Below are positions 17,059 through 25,615 of a stretch of 64,000 bases of DNA, piece after piece; the first letter of the stretch is position 1; every line of letters begins with the position of its first letter. This DNA is from Cupriavidus oxalaticus (GTDB lineage: Bacteria; Pseudomonadota; Gammaproteobacteria; Burkholderiales; Burkholderiaceae). The notes below the pieces were generated by a model. It searched no databases. It worked only from the letters and a program-made list of their open reading frames with translations, and had not been told where the DNA came from. Made by a program: the position numbers and the translations under genes. The stretch spans positions 434,001-498,000 of the forward strand of contig NZ_CP038636.1 in NCBI RefSeq assembly GCF_004768545.1, read 5' to 3'.

Positions 17059-18420
17059 TCAGGTGCCCAGCTGCTGGCTTACTACCCCAAGCAGGATCGG
17101 CAGGGTGCTGCTGACCGGCCCGATCGTGACCGTGGCAGATGCATCGTCCCACTTGATGTCCTGCTTGGTGCCGTTGGTCGACACCGTGGCCGAGCCGATG
17201 CGGAAAGGGCCGATGCCGATCGACGCGGTCGCCTGCGCCTGCCAGGTGTTCTTGACGTTGCTGTAGTCGCTGGCCGCCATCTTCAACTTCACGGTCGGCT
17301 GGAAGCCCACCACGATCTGCGTCGCCATCCGCGCCAGCGAGCCGCTGTCGGCGAAGAAGGCCGGCGCGCCGGATTTGAGCCGCTGATGGTAGGTCGACAC
17401 CAGCCCGCCGTTGTCCCACCACAGCCCCGGGCCGACCGGGAAGGTGCCGAAGCCGGTGAAGTCCACGGTCAGGCTGAAGTCACTGCTGGTGGTATTGATG
17501 CTGGTCTTTTGCCCGCTGGCCGAACCGCTGCCGAAGAAGGAGAAGAAGTCGCCGAACAGGCTGGCGTCTACCGAGGTGCTCCAGCCGAACTCGTCGAAGT
17601 CGTAAGTCTTCGAAGCGGAAGTCACCGAGATCGACGCGCCGGCGTTGTTCTTGCCGGCGACGCTGGCCTGCTGCCACTCGGCGTACTTGGCGCTAAACGC
17701 CTGCAGGGAATAGGACGGCGCGAAGGCCGAGATCAGGTTGTTCACCGGCACCGGATTGGTGCCACCGATCACCACCGGCTGGCTGCCTGCGGGTGCGACG
17801 CTGCCCACCTTGACCGGCATGTTGTACGGGTTCTGCAGCGTCATGCTCTGCGCGCCGTTGATGCCCACCTTGGCCCGCGCCTGCTGCACCACGCTATAGC
17901 CGGCCCCATAGGCCTTGATCATGATCTCGTCATACGCGCTGGCGGCGCCGATCAGCGCATTGTTGGCGCTCAGGTAGGACGGATAGCTCTGCTGCACCCA
18001 AGTCTGGAAGGGAGGCGGCGAGGGATTGACGTTCTTGTACGCCCCGTAAGCCGTATAGGCCGCTACCTGGACATTGTTGAATGCGGTCTGCGCGGCATTG
18101 AGCGCCGCCGCGGCCTGGTTGACCTGGCTGTCCAGGTTCGGATTAACCATGGCGCCAAGGTCGATCCAGTCGAGGAAGGTCGCGTACGTGGCCAGAAGGC
18201 CGCCCACCGGCGCATAGGCCGGGCTGTTGGCAGGCACGACATCGCCGATGCCGTACACATAGGCATTGATGATGTCCGGGTCGGCGTTGCCCAGGTCCAC
18301 GTTCAGGGTGGTTGAGCCGGCGCTGAACTGCTGCTGTGCGGACATGCCATTGGGGAAGGCGGTCGCCTGCAGGGCGCCCATCCACTGCTTCCACAGACCC
18401 ACGGTATCGACGTTTGCCAT
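17059..18420 (-). CDS. Large protein of unknown function, paralogue A
   Basis: 453 residues from ATG 18420; TGGAG precedes it, and the open frame upstream is only read-through across the response-regulator gene. Residues 1-200 look helical, with GNADPDIINAYVYGIGD (44-60) and a YGAGYSVVQQARAK helix. Residues 250-453 look beta-rich: many Ser/Thr, GFGTFPVGPGLWWDNGGL, APAFFADSGS, VGFQPTVKLKM, and the closing LPILLGVVSQ (about 440-449). No signal peptide, catalytic motif or known domain recognised. It heads an operon with paralogue B and two small proteins, and lies downstream of a two-component pair in the same direction. A two-part structural, binding or pore-forming role is possible but unproven. 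Confidence 0.78.
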   Translation of the reverse strand: MANVDTVGLWKQWMGALQATAFPNGMSAQQQFSAGSTTLNVDLGNADPDIINAYVYGIGDVVPANSPAYAPVGGLLATYATFLDWIDLGAMVNPNLDSQVNQAAAALNAAQTAFNNVQVAAYTAYGAYKNVNPSPPPFQTWVQQSYPSYLSANNALIGAASAYDEIMIKAYGAGYSVVQQARAKVGINGAQSMTLQNPYNMPVKVGSVAPAGSQPVVIGGTNPVPVNNLISAFAPSYSLQAFSAKYAEWQQASVAGKNNAGASISVTSASKTYDFDEFGWSTSVDASLFGDFFSFFGSGSASGQKTSINTTSSDFSLTVDFTGFGTFPVGPGLWWDNGGLVSTYHQRLKSGAPAFFADSGSLARMATQIVVGFQPTVKLKMAASDYSNVKNTWQAQATASIGIGPFRIGSATVSTNGTKQDIKWDDASATVTIGPVSSTLPILLGVVSQQLGT

Positions 18421-18647
18421 TTTTTTTGCTCCAGATCGTTTGCCGAGAAGGGACGGTGGCGGCATCCAGGCCCCACCCTCCGCCGACGCGCCGTGCCCCG
18501 CCGCCATCGCGCATGCACCGTTCGTCTGGCATTCATGGTCGGTTATCGCGGGCGCCGCCGAACTGTGCCGCGGCCTGATTCGCACCTTCAGGAATGCTGA
18601 TTCGCGCATCAGCAGCACGGATATCGCGGCCGCCGGCGGCGTAGCGC
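18421..18647. promoter_or_regulatory. Likely promoter region of the paralogue operon
   Basis: 227 bp separate the response-regulator stop from the first paralogue gene. No clear -10/-35 pair stands out. It is the only sizeable gap before the four-gene operon, so it is the likely place for response-regulator binding. Confidence 0.35.
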
Positions 18648-19292
18648 CTAGAAGAGGTCTTCGCGAATCGCGTAGCGCGTCAGCTGGGCAATGCCCTTGA
18701 CCTGGAGCTTGGCCATGATGTGCTCGCGATGGGTACCCACCGTTTTGCCGCTGATGTGCAGCCGTTCGGCAATCTCCCGGGTGGAGTGCCCCTCCACCAG
18801 CAACTGCAGGATCTGCCGCTCGCGCGTGCTGAGCTGCGCGCTCGGCTCGATCGAGCCGTGGTGCCGCGCGCAGCGCAGGCTGGCGACCATCGCGGTGGCC
18901 ACCTCGGGACTGAGATAGGAACGTCCTCCCGCCACCGTGCGGATGGCCTTGCCGAGTTCGTCGCAGGCGCAATCCTTGAGCAGGTAGCCAAGCGCGCCGG
19001 CGTCCAGCGCGGCGGCGATCCTGCGCTGCTCGCCATGCGCCGAGAGGCACAGGACGCGCGCCGAGGGCACGTCCGGCACGATGCGGCAGAGCGCGTCGAT
19101 GCCGTTGAGTACCGGCATGCCGAGATCGAGGGCGATCACGTCCGGGAGCAAGGCCTGCGCCATGCGCAAGGCTTCCATGCCGTCGCCGGCCTGGCCGACA
19201 ACGGTCATGTCCGCTTCGCGCTCAAGCAAGGCGGCAAGTCCCTCCCGGAAGAGCGTGTGATCGTCGGCAAGCAAAACACGAGTTTGCGGCAT
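18648..19292 (-). CDS. NarL/FixJ-type response regulator
   Basis: 214 residues. The ATG at 19292 lies 2 bases after the kinase stop; the frame also allows a TTG two codons earlier. The receiver domain has the acidic pair at D10-D11, the phospho-acceptor Asp56 (ALDLGMP) and the conserved Lys in LLKDCA. A C-terminal LuxR helix-turn-helix follows (LSTREREILQL-type segment, then STREIAERLHISGKTVGTHR). It pairs with the kinase encoded immediately upstream and most likely controls the downstream paralogue operon on the same strand. Confidence 0.92.
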   Translation of the reverse strand: MPQTRVLLADDHTLFREGLAALLEREADMTVVGQAGDGMEALRMAQALLPDVIALDLGMPVLNGIDALCRIVPDVPSARVLCLSAHGEQRRIAAALDAGALGYLLKDCACDELGKAIRTVAGGRSYLSPEVATAMVASLRCARHHGSIEPSAQLSTRERQILQLLVEGHSTREIAERLHISGKTVGTHREHIMAKLQVKGIAQLTRYAIREDLF

Positions 19293-19294
19293 GC

Positions 19295-20146
19295 TCAACC
19301 TCGCGGCATGGTGTGGATTACGTCGCGGTGCGCCGAGCCGCCGGTATCGACGCCCGCCGCCCGCCAGTGCCCCGTGGGCATCACGATGCGCACGTGCGTG
19401 CCGCTGCCGTGCGCGGAGCCCACTTCGAGGCGTGCCCCCAGCGCGCGAAGCTGTGCCGCGCTGCTGGGAAGGCCAAAACCGCCCCCAGCACTGCCCTGGC
19501 CGGCAACAGAGCCCGGATCGAAGCCACGGCCGTCGTCCTCCACGCTGACCGTGACGTGGCCGCGCTTACAGGCCGTACGCACCCACACCTGGGATGCGCC
19601 GCTATGCTTGCGAACGTTGGCAAGCAGCTCCTTCACCACGCGCAGCAACACCGCGGTGGCAGCTTGCTCAAGCGGCGCCTGGGGGCCGCGCAGATCCAGC
19701 AGCAGGCGGGGAACCCCGCTCGATCCTTCCCCTGCGCAATGCGCCAGGCTACGCAGCGCGTCGTCGAGCGGCCCCTGCGCCAGCAGGCCAAGGCCGAGAT
19801 CGATCGTCGCCGCGCGTACGCTGGCGGCAGCCTCCGCCACCAGCGTACGCGCCTCGCCGATCAGCGCGCGTGCCTGCGGCGGGCATGCCAGCTTCTCCAA
19901 CTGGCCCAGCCGCAATAGCGCGAGGGCAAGCGCCTGGCCCACTTCGTCGTGCAGGCTGCAGGCGATGCGCTGCCGCTCACACTCCCGGGCCGCATGGCTG
20001 GCGTCGAGGATGGCCTGCTGTTGCTCGCGCCGCCGCCCGCGCACTGGACGATTGGCCTGGTACGCGGGCGCGCCCCCTGGGACAAGCCCGTCGCTGTCCC
20101 CGGGCGCCGCCCCGGCATTCTTGTTCTGCAACATGCCTGTCCCCAT
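19295..20146 (-). CDS. Soluble NarX/DegS-type sensor histidine kinase
   Basis: 283 residues from ATG 20146. The HisKA_3 box ERQRIACSLHDEVGQ carries the phospho-acceptor His66. The HATPase domain has the N box (KELLANVRKHSG), the G1 box (VEDDGRGFD) and a GGGFGL G2 region. There is no transmembrane helix and only about 50 residues before the dimerisation domain, so no recognisable sensor domain: the signal must be cytoplasmic or come from a partner. The response regulator follows after 2 bp. An AT-rich stretch upstream (20170-20215) is the likely promoter. Confidence 0.88.
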   Translation of the reverse strand: MGTGMLQNKNAGAAPGDSDGLVPGGAPAYQANRPVRGRRREQQQAILDASHAARECERQRIACSLHDEVGQALALALLRLGQLEKLACPPQARALIGEARTLVAEAAASVRAATIDLGLGLLAQGPLDDALRSLAHCAGEGSSGVPRLLLDLRGPQAPLEQAATAVLLRVVKELLANVRKHSGASQVWVRTACKRGHVTVSVEDDGRGFDPGSVAGQGSAGGGFGLPSSAAQLRALGARLEVGSAHGSGTHVRIVMPTGHWRAAGVDTGGSAHRDVIHTMPRG

Positions 20147-20333
20147 TGAAACCAACAAACTCTCCAGCGCGCGAAAATCTCTTTTAAATATTATTCAATT
20201 GACATACAGTTCCATGAATCCCGCGCCAGCTCTGGCTTTCCGGACTTCGCGGTCAAGCCTTGCGCAGCATCATCCCGCCGCGCGCACGCGGCTTGCAATA
20301 CTGCCAATGCCGTATCTCCGGTAGCACAGGGAT

Positions 20334-20636
20334 TCACTCATGGCGCCAGAGGCCATGGCGCAGGCAATAGATCGCCACGCCGGCCGCATTGCCCACGCCG
20401 AGTTTCCGGTACAGGTTCTCCCGATGCTTGCGCACGGTCAGGTTGCTCAGGCCGAGTTCCCTGGCAATCCGCTTGCTGGTATGCCCCGCTGCTACCCGTT
20501 GCGCAATGTCACGCTCACGCTGCGTCAGCACAGCCGGTGGCACGCCCGCCGGATGCGCCGCCATTGCCGCCTCGATGGGCCGCGCGAGATCGACGAAAGC
20601 CGTGCGCCACCGCGTAGGCGGCAAGCTGCGCCGCAT
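20334..20636 (-). CDS. LuxR-type helix-turn-helix ORF, downstream half of an overlapping pair
   Basis: 100 residues from ATG 20636. The C-terminal LuxR HTH is clear (LTQRERDIAQRVAAGHTSKR, then ARELGLSNLTVRKHRENLYRKLG). It overlaps the upstream LuxR-type ORF by 122 bases in another frame. Its own first 20 residues are read in the frame opposite to the conserved end of that upstream HTH, so the true coding part probably begins near DLARPIEAAM. Either the two are overlapping genes or one tandem-HTH protein is split by a 1-base frameshift near 20590. Confidence 0.65.
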   Translation of the reverse strand: MRRSLPPTRWRTAFVDLARPIEAAMAAHPAGVPPAVLTQRERDIAQRVAAGHTSKRIARELGLSNLTVRKHRENLYRKLGVGNAAGVAIYCLRHGLWRHE

Positions 20637-20805
20637 TGCGCAAGCCCGTCTTGGCCAGCAAGTTGCTGCGATGCTTGCGGGCGGTCAGCACGCTGATCTG
20701 CAATGCAGCGGCAACGGCGCGGCAACTCATGCCGGATGCGATCAGCCCCAGGACTTCAAGTTCGCGCTGCGTCAGCGTGGCGTAGAGAATGCTTTGAGCC
20801 TGCAT
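20515..20805 (-). CDS. LuxR-type helix-turn-helix ORF, upstream half of an overlapping pair
   Basis: 96 residues if started at ATG 20805 (MQAQSILYATLTQREL). A complete LuxR HTH is visible (ELEVLGLIASGMSCRAVAAA, then LQISVLTARKHRSNLLAKTG, and QLAAYAVAHGF), followed by an Arg/Gly-rich tail that looks like out-of-frame translation. It lacks a receiver or ligand domain. Its position upstream of the kinase/regulator pair, on the same strand, suggests it belongs to the same regulatory module. Confidence 0.65.
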   Translation of the reverse strand: MQAQSILYATLTQRELEVLGLIASGMSCRAVAAALQISVLTARKHRSNLLAKTGLRNAAQLAAYAVAHGFRRSRAAHRGGNGGASGGRATGCADAA

Positions 20806-20893
20806 GTGTTGCCTGGGACGGGATGAAGCCCGCAATTCTGGCAGATAGCAGCCCCCCGGGTGGGCGGCAGACAAGCCCGCCGCCGAACAACGC

Positions 20894-21420
20894 GAACTAA
20901 AGTCGCTGTTCAGGCCGAAGTCGGCCCGGGTTCTACGCGCCATGCTGCGCGGGCCCGACCGTGCTTGGCGCGTCACCGAGTTGTCGGAAATCTCCGGAGT
21001 CAGCCTGGGGCACGTCAGCAATGTACGCAACGGCTTGATTGATCGGGAATGGGGAGCTCGATGTGGACGTAGGGCTAGATGCGGAAGCACTCGGCGATGG
21101 CGAATACGCGACCTTGATCGGCGCTCTTTAATGCCATGGATACGCGCAGCGCGAGGGGCTTCGGCGCTTCCAGCTGGTTCGCCAGGTCACAACGCGAGAT
21201 GGCGGGGAAGCGATCGACGTCGTGGTCGATTTCTTGATGCCGCGCGACGCGGAAATCGTCAAGAACAATCCTCCGGCGCTGAAGGACCGTCTCCGGTCGT
21301 GCACGAACAGGCTGTCGCGTCCGGCGAACACCCGAGTTGGCTCGCGCCCGGCGTGCGAGAATACGGTGCGACCAGAAGCCGACTTGCTGCGGTCGCCAAA
21401 ACACAACGCGGAGACGATAT
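20894..21420 (+). pseudogene. Type IV toxin-antitoxin (AbiEi/AbiEii-like) relic
   Basis: The first part reads as an AbiEi-like winged helix (LFRPKSARVLRAMLRGPDRA, then WRVTELSEISGVSLGHVSNV). After a junction near 21055 the frame changes to DVDVGLDAEALG, a nucleotidyltransferase-type segment, then an in-frame TAA near 21129, then GYAQREGLRRFQLVRQ, AIDVVVDFLMPRDAEIVKN. The pieces match the antitoxin HTH and toxin nucleotidyltransferase halves of abortive-infection type IV systems, fused by deletion and broken by a stop. Family call is from memory of the motifs; it is clearly non-functional. Confidence 0.5.
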
Positions 21421-21756
21421 TGGCCAAGAATCTAATGTACGGCCTGGTAACAATGGTACTTGCAACATCGGCGTTTGCCGGGGAGCGCTACATAGAAGTA
21501 TGGAACCCGCCGGAGGCGCGCAGTTCCGCCACGAAATACCTGAAGCCATCGGCACACAAACCGAAGAATAGTCGTGTGGGTCCTCCTGCAACAAGCAGCC
21601 GGACGCCTCGAGTAGCGAAAATCTCACCGTTACGGCCGGCCACAAGGGGCAAGGCCCGGCAGGCTGACATACAACGACATTCCGCGGCAGGTTACGCCAG
21701 AAGGTAACGTGCTTCGGGTGGTAGGCGGCCACTCTCGAGCTGACATTGAGCGCTGA
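21420..21756 (+). pseudogene. Small secreted protein, frameshifted
   Basis: From ATG 21435 a signal peptide (MYGLVTMVLATSAFAG) and mature start ERYIEVWNPPEAR are clear. The middle is Pro/Ser/Lys-rich. Near 21655 the frame changes: DIPRQVTPEGNVLRV and GGHSRADIER follow in another phase to a TGA at 21756. The joined product would be a periplasmic protein of about 105 residues, of a type I believe occurs in Cupriavidus and relatives with unknown function. Confidence 0.55.
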
Positions 21757-21919
21757 TCGAGCAGCGGCCGGGGCGGTCCAGACCATCTGGCAGGCGGCCA
21801 ACGAGGCCGCCACCGGCGAGCTGGCCACGCTGCGCGCCGCTGCCCGCGCATTCCGGAGCGCCCCCTTGCGCTATCATCCGGCCCATCTGGTCCACAGCAA
21901 ACGACAGGAGCAGCCAATC

Positions 21920-22624
21920 ATGCGACACATCGGTCAGACCGTCTCGTTCATCCGTCCCGACGGCCAGTCGGTCAACGGCTACCTTGCCAGGCCGGATCTC
22001 ACTGACGGCGCGCCGGCCATCATCGTTGTCCAGGAGTGGTGGGGGCTGAACAACCAGATTCGCGGCGTGGCCGACCGCCTTGGGCGTGCCGGTTACTACG
22101 CGCTGGTACCTGACCTCTACCGCGGCGCCAGCACGGTCGAGCAGGAAGAGGCCCACCACCTGATGTCCAAGCTGAACTTCGGCGACGCCGTGGCGCAGGA
22201 CATCCGCGGCGCCGTGCAGTACCTCGGCACCCTGAGCAGCCGCATCGGTATCACCGGCTTCTGCATGGGTGGTGCGCTGACACTGCTGTCGCTGAACTCC
22301 ATCCCCGAGCTGAACGCAGGTGTGCCGTTCTACGGCATGCCGCCGCTGGAAGCGATCGATCCTGCCAATATCAAGGTGCCGGTGCTCGTTCACTCGGCCG
22401 CGCAGGACGCGTTCTTTGCGGCCGAGGACTTCGACAAGCTCGAGGAGAAGCTGCGCGCCGGCGGCGTCGACGCGACGTTCCACCGTTACCTCGCGCACCA
22501 TGCCTTTGCCAACGAGGAGGCCATCGGCGACGGCCGCATCGCCGGTACCCAGTACGACGCCGCTTGGGCGCAGGTCGCCTGGGACCGCACGCTGACGTTC
22601 TTCGCGCGCCACCTTTGGCGCTGA
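21920..22624 (+). CDS. Dienelactone hydrolase family protein
   Basis: 234 residues from ATG 21920 with ACAGGAG upstream; this matches the normal family length, while the longer open frame adds unrelated sequence. The alpha/beta-hydrolase nucleophile is the Cys in GFCMGG, the oxyanion region is VVQEWWGLN, and the acid and His fall in HSAAQDAFF and HHAFANE. It hydrolyses dienelactones to maleylacetate, or related lactones and esters, in the cytoplasm. No chlorocatechol genes are nearby, so a general role is as likely. Confidence 0.9.
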   Translation: MRHIGQTVSFIRPDGQSVNGYLARPDLTDGAPAIIVVQEWWGLNNQIRGVADRLGRAGYYALVPDLYRGASTVEQEEAHHLMSKLNFGDAVAQDIRGAVQYLGTLSSRIGITGFCMGGALTLLSLNSIPELNAGVPFYGMPPLEAIDPANIKVPVLVHSAAQDAFFAAEDFDKLEEKLRAGGVDATFHRYLAHHAFANEEAIGDGRIAGTQYDAAWAQVAWDRTLTFFARHLWR

Positions 22625-22857
22625 TCATCGCCAGCCGGGAAGCATCCCGTCCGCGGCCTCGGCACGCGCAACAACTGACGGGTGGATTGCATTGGGTGCA
22701 AATACGCCCCGGCAATTGCTTCGTTTACTGGATGTGCTGGAACTGTCCCATCTGGCCCATGATCCAGGTTGCTTTTCCCCGCCGGCCTCGGCTTTGGCGT
22801 ACAAACCTGTACGCCTCGCAAGGGTTAGTCGCGGCACACATCAGGCGCTGTGCTCTG

Positions 22858-23065
22858 TTAACGCTTCAATGGCGTGGTTAGCACGGTCTCATTCGTGTCC
22901 ACGACGAACACCGCAAGCAGCTTGGCGGGCTCCGTCTTGCTCGCGTTGGCACTGACGTCGTGCCGGTCGCCAGGCATATCGGTGAAGTTCTGCCCCTTCG
23001 TGAAGGTGCGAAGTGGTCCGCCGTTGAGTTGGTTCAGCACGGCGCCTTCCGTCGCGAGCTACCTG
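22858..23065 (-). pseudogene. Cupin-domain protein, C-terminal relic
   Basis: After a TAG at its 5' end, the minus strand reads LATEGAVLNQLNGGPLRTF, then FTDMPGDRHDVSANASKTEP and LLAVFVVDTNE to a stop at 22858. This is the last strand set of a cupin fold, similar in plan to the intact cupin at 24795-25196. The N-terminal half with the metal His residues is gone. Confidence 0.6.
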
Positions 23066-23078
23066 CCGAATTTATGGA

Positions 23079-23831
23079 TCACTTCACATGAGCGCGCGCC
23101 AGCCACTGATCGAGACTGGTGCGACCTATCCGCGCATCGCCCAGCGGCACGAGCGACAGTTCCTCGACTTGGCCGCCGTAGTATCGCGCGTCGGGATCCG
23201 TCACGACGGTGCGCGCGTCGCCCACCGACTTCAGATAGCGCGAAACGATCTGCGCGAAGGGCGCGCGGTCCGGTCCGGCGATGTCGATGGTGCCGTTTAG
23301 CGGCGCCCCCAGCGCGACCTGCGCAAGCGCCGCCGCGACGTCATCCGCAGCGATCGGCTGGAACATCCCGTCGCCAATGCGCACAGTGCCGCCATCCGTA
23401 CCGTAATCCGCGATGGCCCCGATGAATTCCATGAACTGCGTGGCGCGCACGATCGTGTATGGCACACCGGCCGCGTCGATCACCGCTTCCTGTGCAACCT
23501 TGGCCGTGAAATACGCGTTGTCCGGCATGCGGTCGGCGCCGACGATCGACAGCGCGACGTGATGGCGCACCCCCGCAGCCACCTCGGCCTTGCCGAGATT
23601 GCGTGCCGAGGTGCGGAAGAAGTCGAGCACCGCCTGCGGCTCCCAAGACGGCGCATTCGTCACATCCACGACGACATCCGCATTCACCAGTGCATGGCTT
23701 AGGCCTTCGCCGGTCACTGTGTTGACACCGGTACGCGGCGATGCGGCGACTGCCGTATGGCCCGCCTCATTGAGCAGCGTGACAAGACGTGAGCCGATCA
23801 GGCCAGAACCACCGATTACAACGATCTTCAT
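23079..23831 (-). CDS. NAD(P)H-binding (NmrA/atypical SDR) protein
   Basis: 250 residues from ATG 23831 with GGAG upstream. The extended Rossmann motif GGSGLIG is at residues 8-14, and the middle shows YTIVRATQFMEF, typical of NmrA-like atypical SDRs. It lacks the classical Tyr-x3-Lys, so it may act as a redox sensor or weak reductase. A cupin relic follows 14 bp downstream on the same strand, suggesting the original pair was a cupin plus this gene. Confidence 0.85.
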   Translation of the reverse strand: MKIVVIGGSGLIGSRLVTLLNEAGHTAVAASPRTGVNTVTGEGLSHALVNADVVVDVTNAPSWEPQAVLDFFRTSARNLGKAEVAAGVRHHVALSIVGADRMPDNAYFTAKVAQEAVIDAAGVPYTIVRATQFMEFIGAIADYGTDGGTVRIGDGMFQPIAADDVAAALAQVALGAPLNGTIDIAGPDRAPFAQIVSRYLKSVGDARTVVTDPDARYYGGQVEELSLVPLGDARIGRTSLDQWLARAHVK

Positions 23832-24310
23832 GGCAGATTCTCCATATCAGGGTAGAGGAACGCGCTGCGCACCTGGTGTGGGGGGTATCACTGAACGTGC
23901 CTGTCACCGTCGCATCGTATGAAGCCATTGTGGAACAATCATGCCCTATGGATAAGGGCCCGGCTCTGGACGAACGCGGATTGCATGTGGCATGGTTGAA
24001 CGCCTGATTGCGATGACAAGTTCTTTGCTCGGCTTAAATGGTAGACCTTGTTCAAGCCGATTACGACATGACGCTTGCTTCCTATTTCATCGGATAGATG
24101 GATCCGTCGCCGCCTTGGCACCCACCCGCAGGAGCCCCTGATCAGCTTTGGCCAACGCTGGCTCCGATTGGTGTCGATGCGACAACAGAGTGGGTACCTT
24201 GGCGGCACTACTGGTGCCGCGGGCCGAAGGCTACGATTCTTCCCAAGCGGTGCCTGCAGTAATCCAGCGCAGGTCCGGCGAGCATCCCCGCCAACCTAGC
24301 AGGAGTGATC
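23832..24310. other. Intergenic, no firm gene
   Basis: A plus-strand frame from ATG 24099 codes for 54 residues (MDPSPPWHPPAGAP start, several Trp) without a ribosome site; I do not call it a gene. Nothing else is seen. Confidence 0.3.
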
Positions 24311-24790
24311 ATGGCTCAACGCATCAACTACTTTCAGCAATCCCCGGAACTGTTAAAAAAGCTCATGGAGCTCAACAGCCTGTTCCCGAAGACGACGATC
24401 GAGGAACACGTTCGCGGACTCGTCGAGATTCGCGCGTCGCAGCTCAACGGTTGTGCATTCTGCGTCGACATGCATATCAAGACGGCGAAGATCCACGGCG
24501 AGCGCGAACTGCGGCTGCATCATGTAGCGATCTGGCGCGAATCCACGCTGTTCTCGCCGCGCGAGCGCGCAGCGCTGGCATGGACCGAAGCGTTGACCCG
24601 GCTGTCCGCAGAAGGTGTGCCCGACGATATCTACGAGCGCGTGCGCACCCAGTATTCCGAAAAGGAGCTGTCCGACCTGACTTTCCTGGTGGGCGCAATC
24701 AATACCTGGAACCGGTTGAACGTAGCGTTCCGCATGGTGCCGGGCGCGTTTGACAAGACGTTCGGACTGGACAAAGCCAATCTGGAGTGA
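24311..24790 (+). CDS. AhpD-like / carboxymuconolactone decarboxylase family protein
   Basis: 159 residues from ATG 24311 with AGGAG six bases before. The redox-active motif is C48-x2-C51 with His55 (GCAFCVDMH), the AhpD-type peroxidase centre. It is therefore more likely a thiol peroxidase-type protein than a decarboxylase. The cupin gene starts 4 bp after its stop, so the two form an operon; this pairing is often seen in oxidative-stress loci. Confidence 0.88.
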   Translation: MAQRINYFQQSPELLKKLMELNSLFPKTTIEEHVRGLVEIRASQLNGCAFCVDMHIKTAKIHGERELRLHHVAIWRESTLFSPRERAALAWTEALTRLSAEGVPDDIYERVRTQYSEKELSDLTFLVGAINTWNRLNVAFRMVPGAFDKTFGLDKANLE

Positions 24791-24794
24791 TGCC

Positions 24795-25196
24795 ATGAAA
24801 GGCATGATTGCGATGGCGGCAAGCCTGCTGCTGGCGATGTCGGTGCAGCTGGCCCACGCAGCGCCGCCGGACGTCGTGGTCAAACCGCTGACCACGAAGG
24901 CATTGCCCGATTATCCGGGCAAGGAAGTGGAAATGATCACGGTGGAGTATCCGCCTGGCGCCTACGACCCTGTGCATCGTCATGATGCGCACGCGTTCGT
25001 CTACGTGCTCGAAGGCAGCATTGTGATGGGCGTGAAGGGCGGCAAGGAAGTCACGCTCAAGGCGGGCGAAACCTTCTATGAAGGCCCGGACGATCTCCAC
25101 ACTGTTGGGCGCAATGCCAGCAACACCAAGCCGGCGAAGTTCGTCGTGCTCCTGATCAAAAAGCAGGGGGCGCCGATCTTCACGCCGGTGATGTAG
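24795..25196 (+). CDS. Exported cupin-domain protein
   Basis: 133 residues from ATG 24795. A signal peptide ends at about residue 25 (LLLAMSVQLAHA then APP). One cupin barrel follows: PVHRHDAHAFVYVLEG gives the metal-binding His set of motif 1 and YEGPDDLHTVGRNAS gives motif 2. A small metal-dependent periplasmic protein is likely; substrate unknown. It overlaps the ribosome-site region of the AhpD-like gene and ends before a good terminator. Confidence 0.87.
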   Translation: MKGMIAMAASLLLAMSVQLAHAAPPDVVVKPLTTKALPDYPGKEVEMITVEYPPGAYDPVHRHDAHAFVYVLEGSIVMGVKGGKEVTLKAGETFYEGPDDLHTVGRNASNTKPAKFVVLLIKKQGAPIFTPVM

Positions 25197-25253
25197 CGCC
25201 AGCCGTTCTCCCGGGCCGGTGCACGCCTGAGGCATTCTGATTCTTCCTCCTGT

Positions 25254-25282
25254 GCCGACGCTTCGTCCTCGCGAGCGTCGGC
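25254..25282 (+). terminator. Rho-independent terminator after the AhpD-cupin pair
   Basis: GCCGACGCT and AGCGTCGGC form a 9-bp stem with an 11-base loop, followed by GTTTCCTTGTT. It could also end the kinase relic transcribed toward it. Confidence 0.6.
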
Positions 25283-25305
25283 GTTTCCTTGTTGCGACAG
25301 CGTGA

Positions 25306-25615
25306 TCAGCGAGCAGGTCCCGCATCATCATCCAATGGGGGCACGCCATTGCCGATCGACAGCTCGCCGCCGTGCGCATCGATGATCGAACGACAGATCG
25401 ACAGCCTCATCCCGAGACCCGTCGGCTTGGTCGTGAAGGACGGTGCCAACGCCTGCTCGGGGTTTTGCGATGCAAAGCCCGGCCCCGGGTCACAAACAGT
25501 CACAACCACACAGCCAGCGTCGGCCTGACTGGTGCTGATGCGCAGTTCACGGATATCATCGCTGTCCCCGTTCATTGCCTCGAGCGCGTTGATCAGATTA
25601 GTGCGAATCGCATGT
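25306..25615 (-). pseudogene. Sensor histidine kinase, C-terminal ATPase relic
   Basis: The minus strand reads RTNLINALEAMNG (N box), DPGPGFA (G1), PSFTTKPTGLGMRLSICRSI (F/G2 region) and IDAHGG. Upstream the frame loses kinase character, so sensing and His-phosphotransfer domains are missing. The usual third box Gly-x-Gly near the end is also degraded. Confidence 0.65.

Noticed and set aside
18421..19050. Long N-terminal extension of paralogue A (663-residue frame)
   Set aside because: It runs through the response-regulator gene in another frame; the ATG at 18420 has its own ribosome site.
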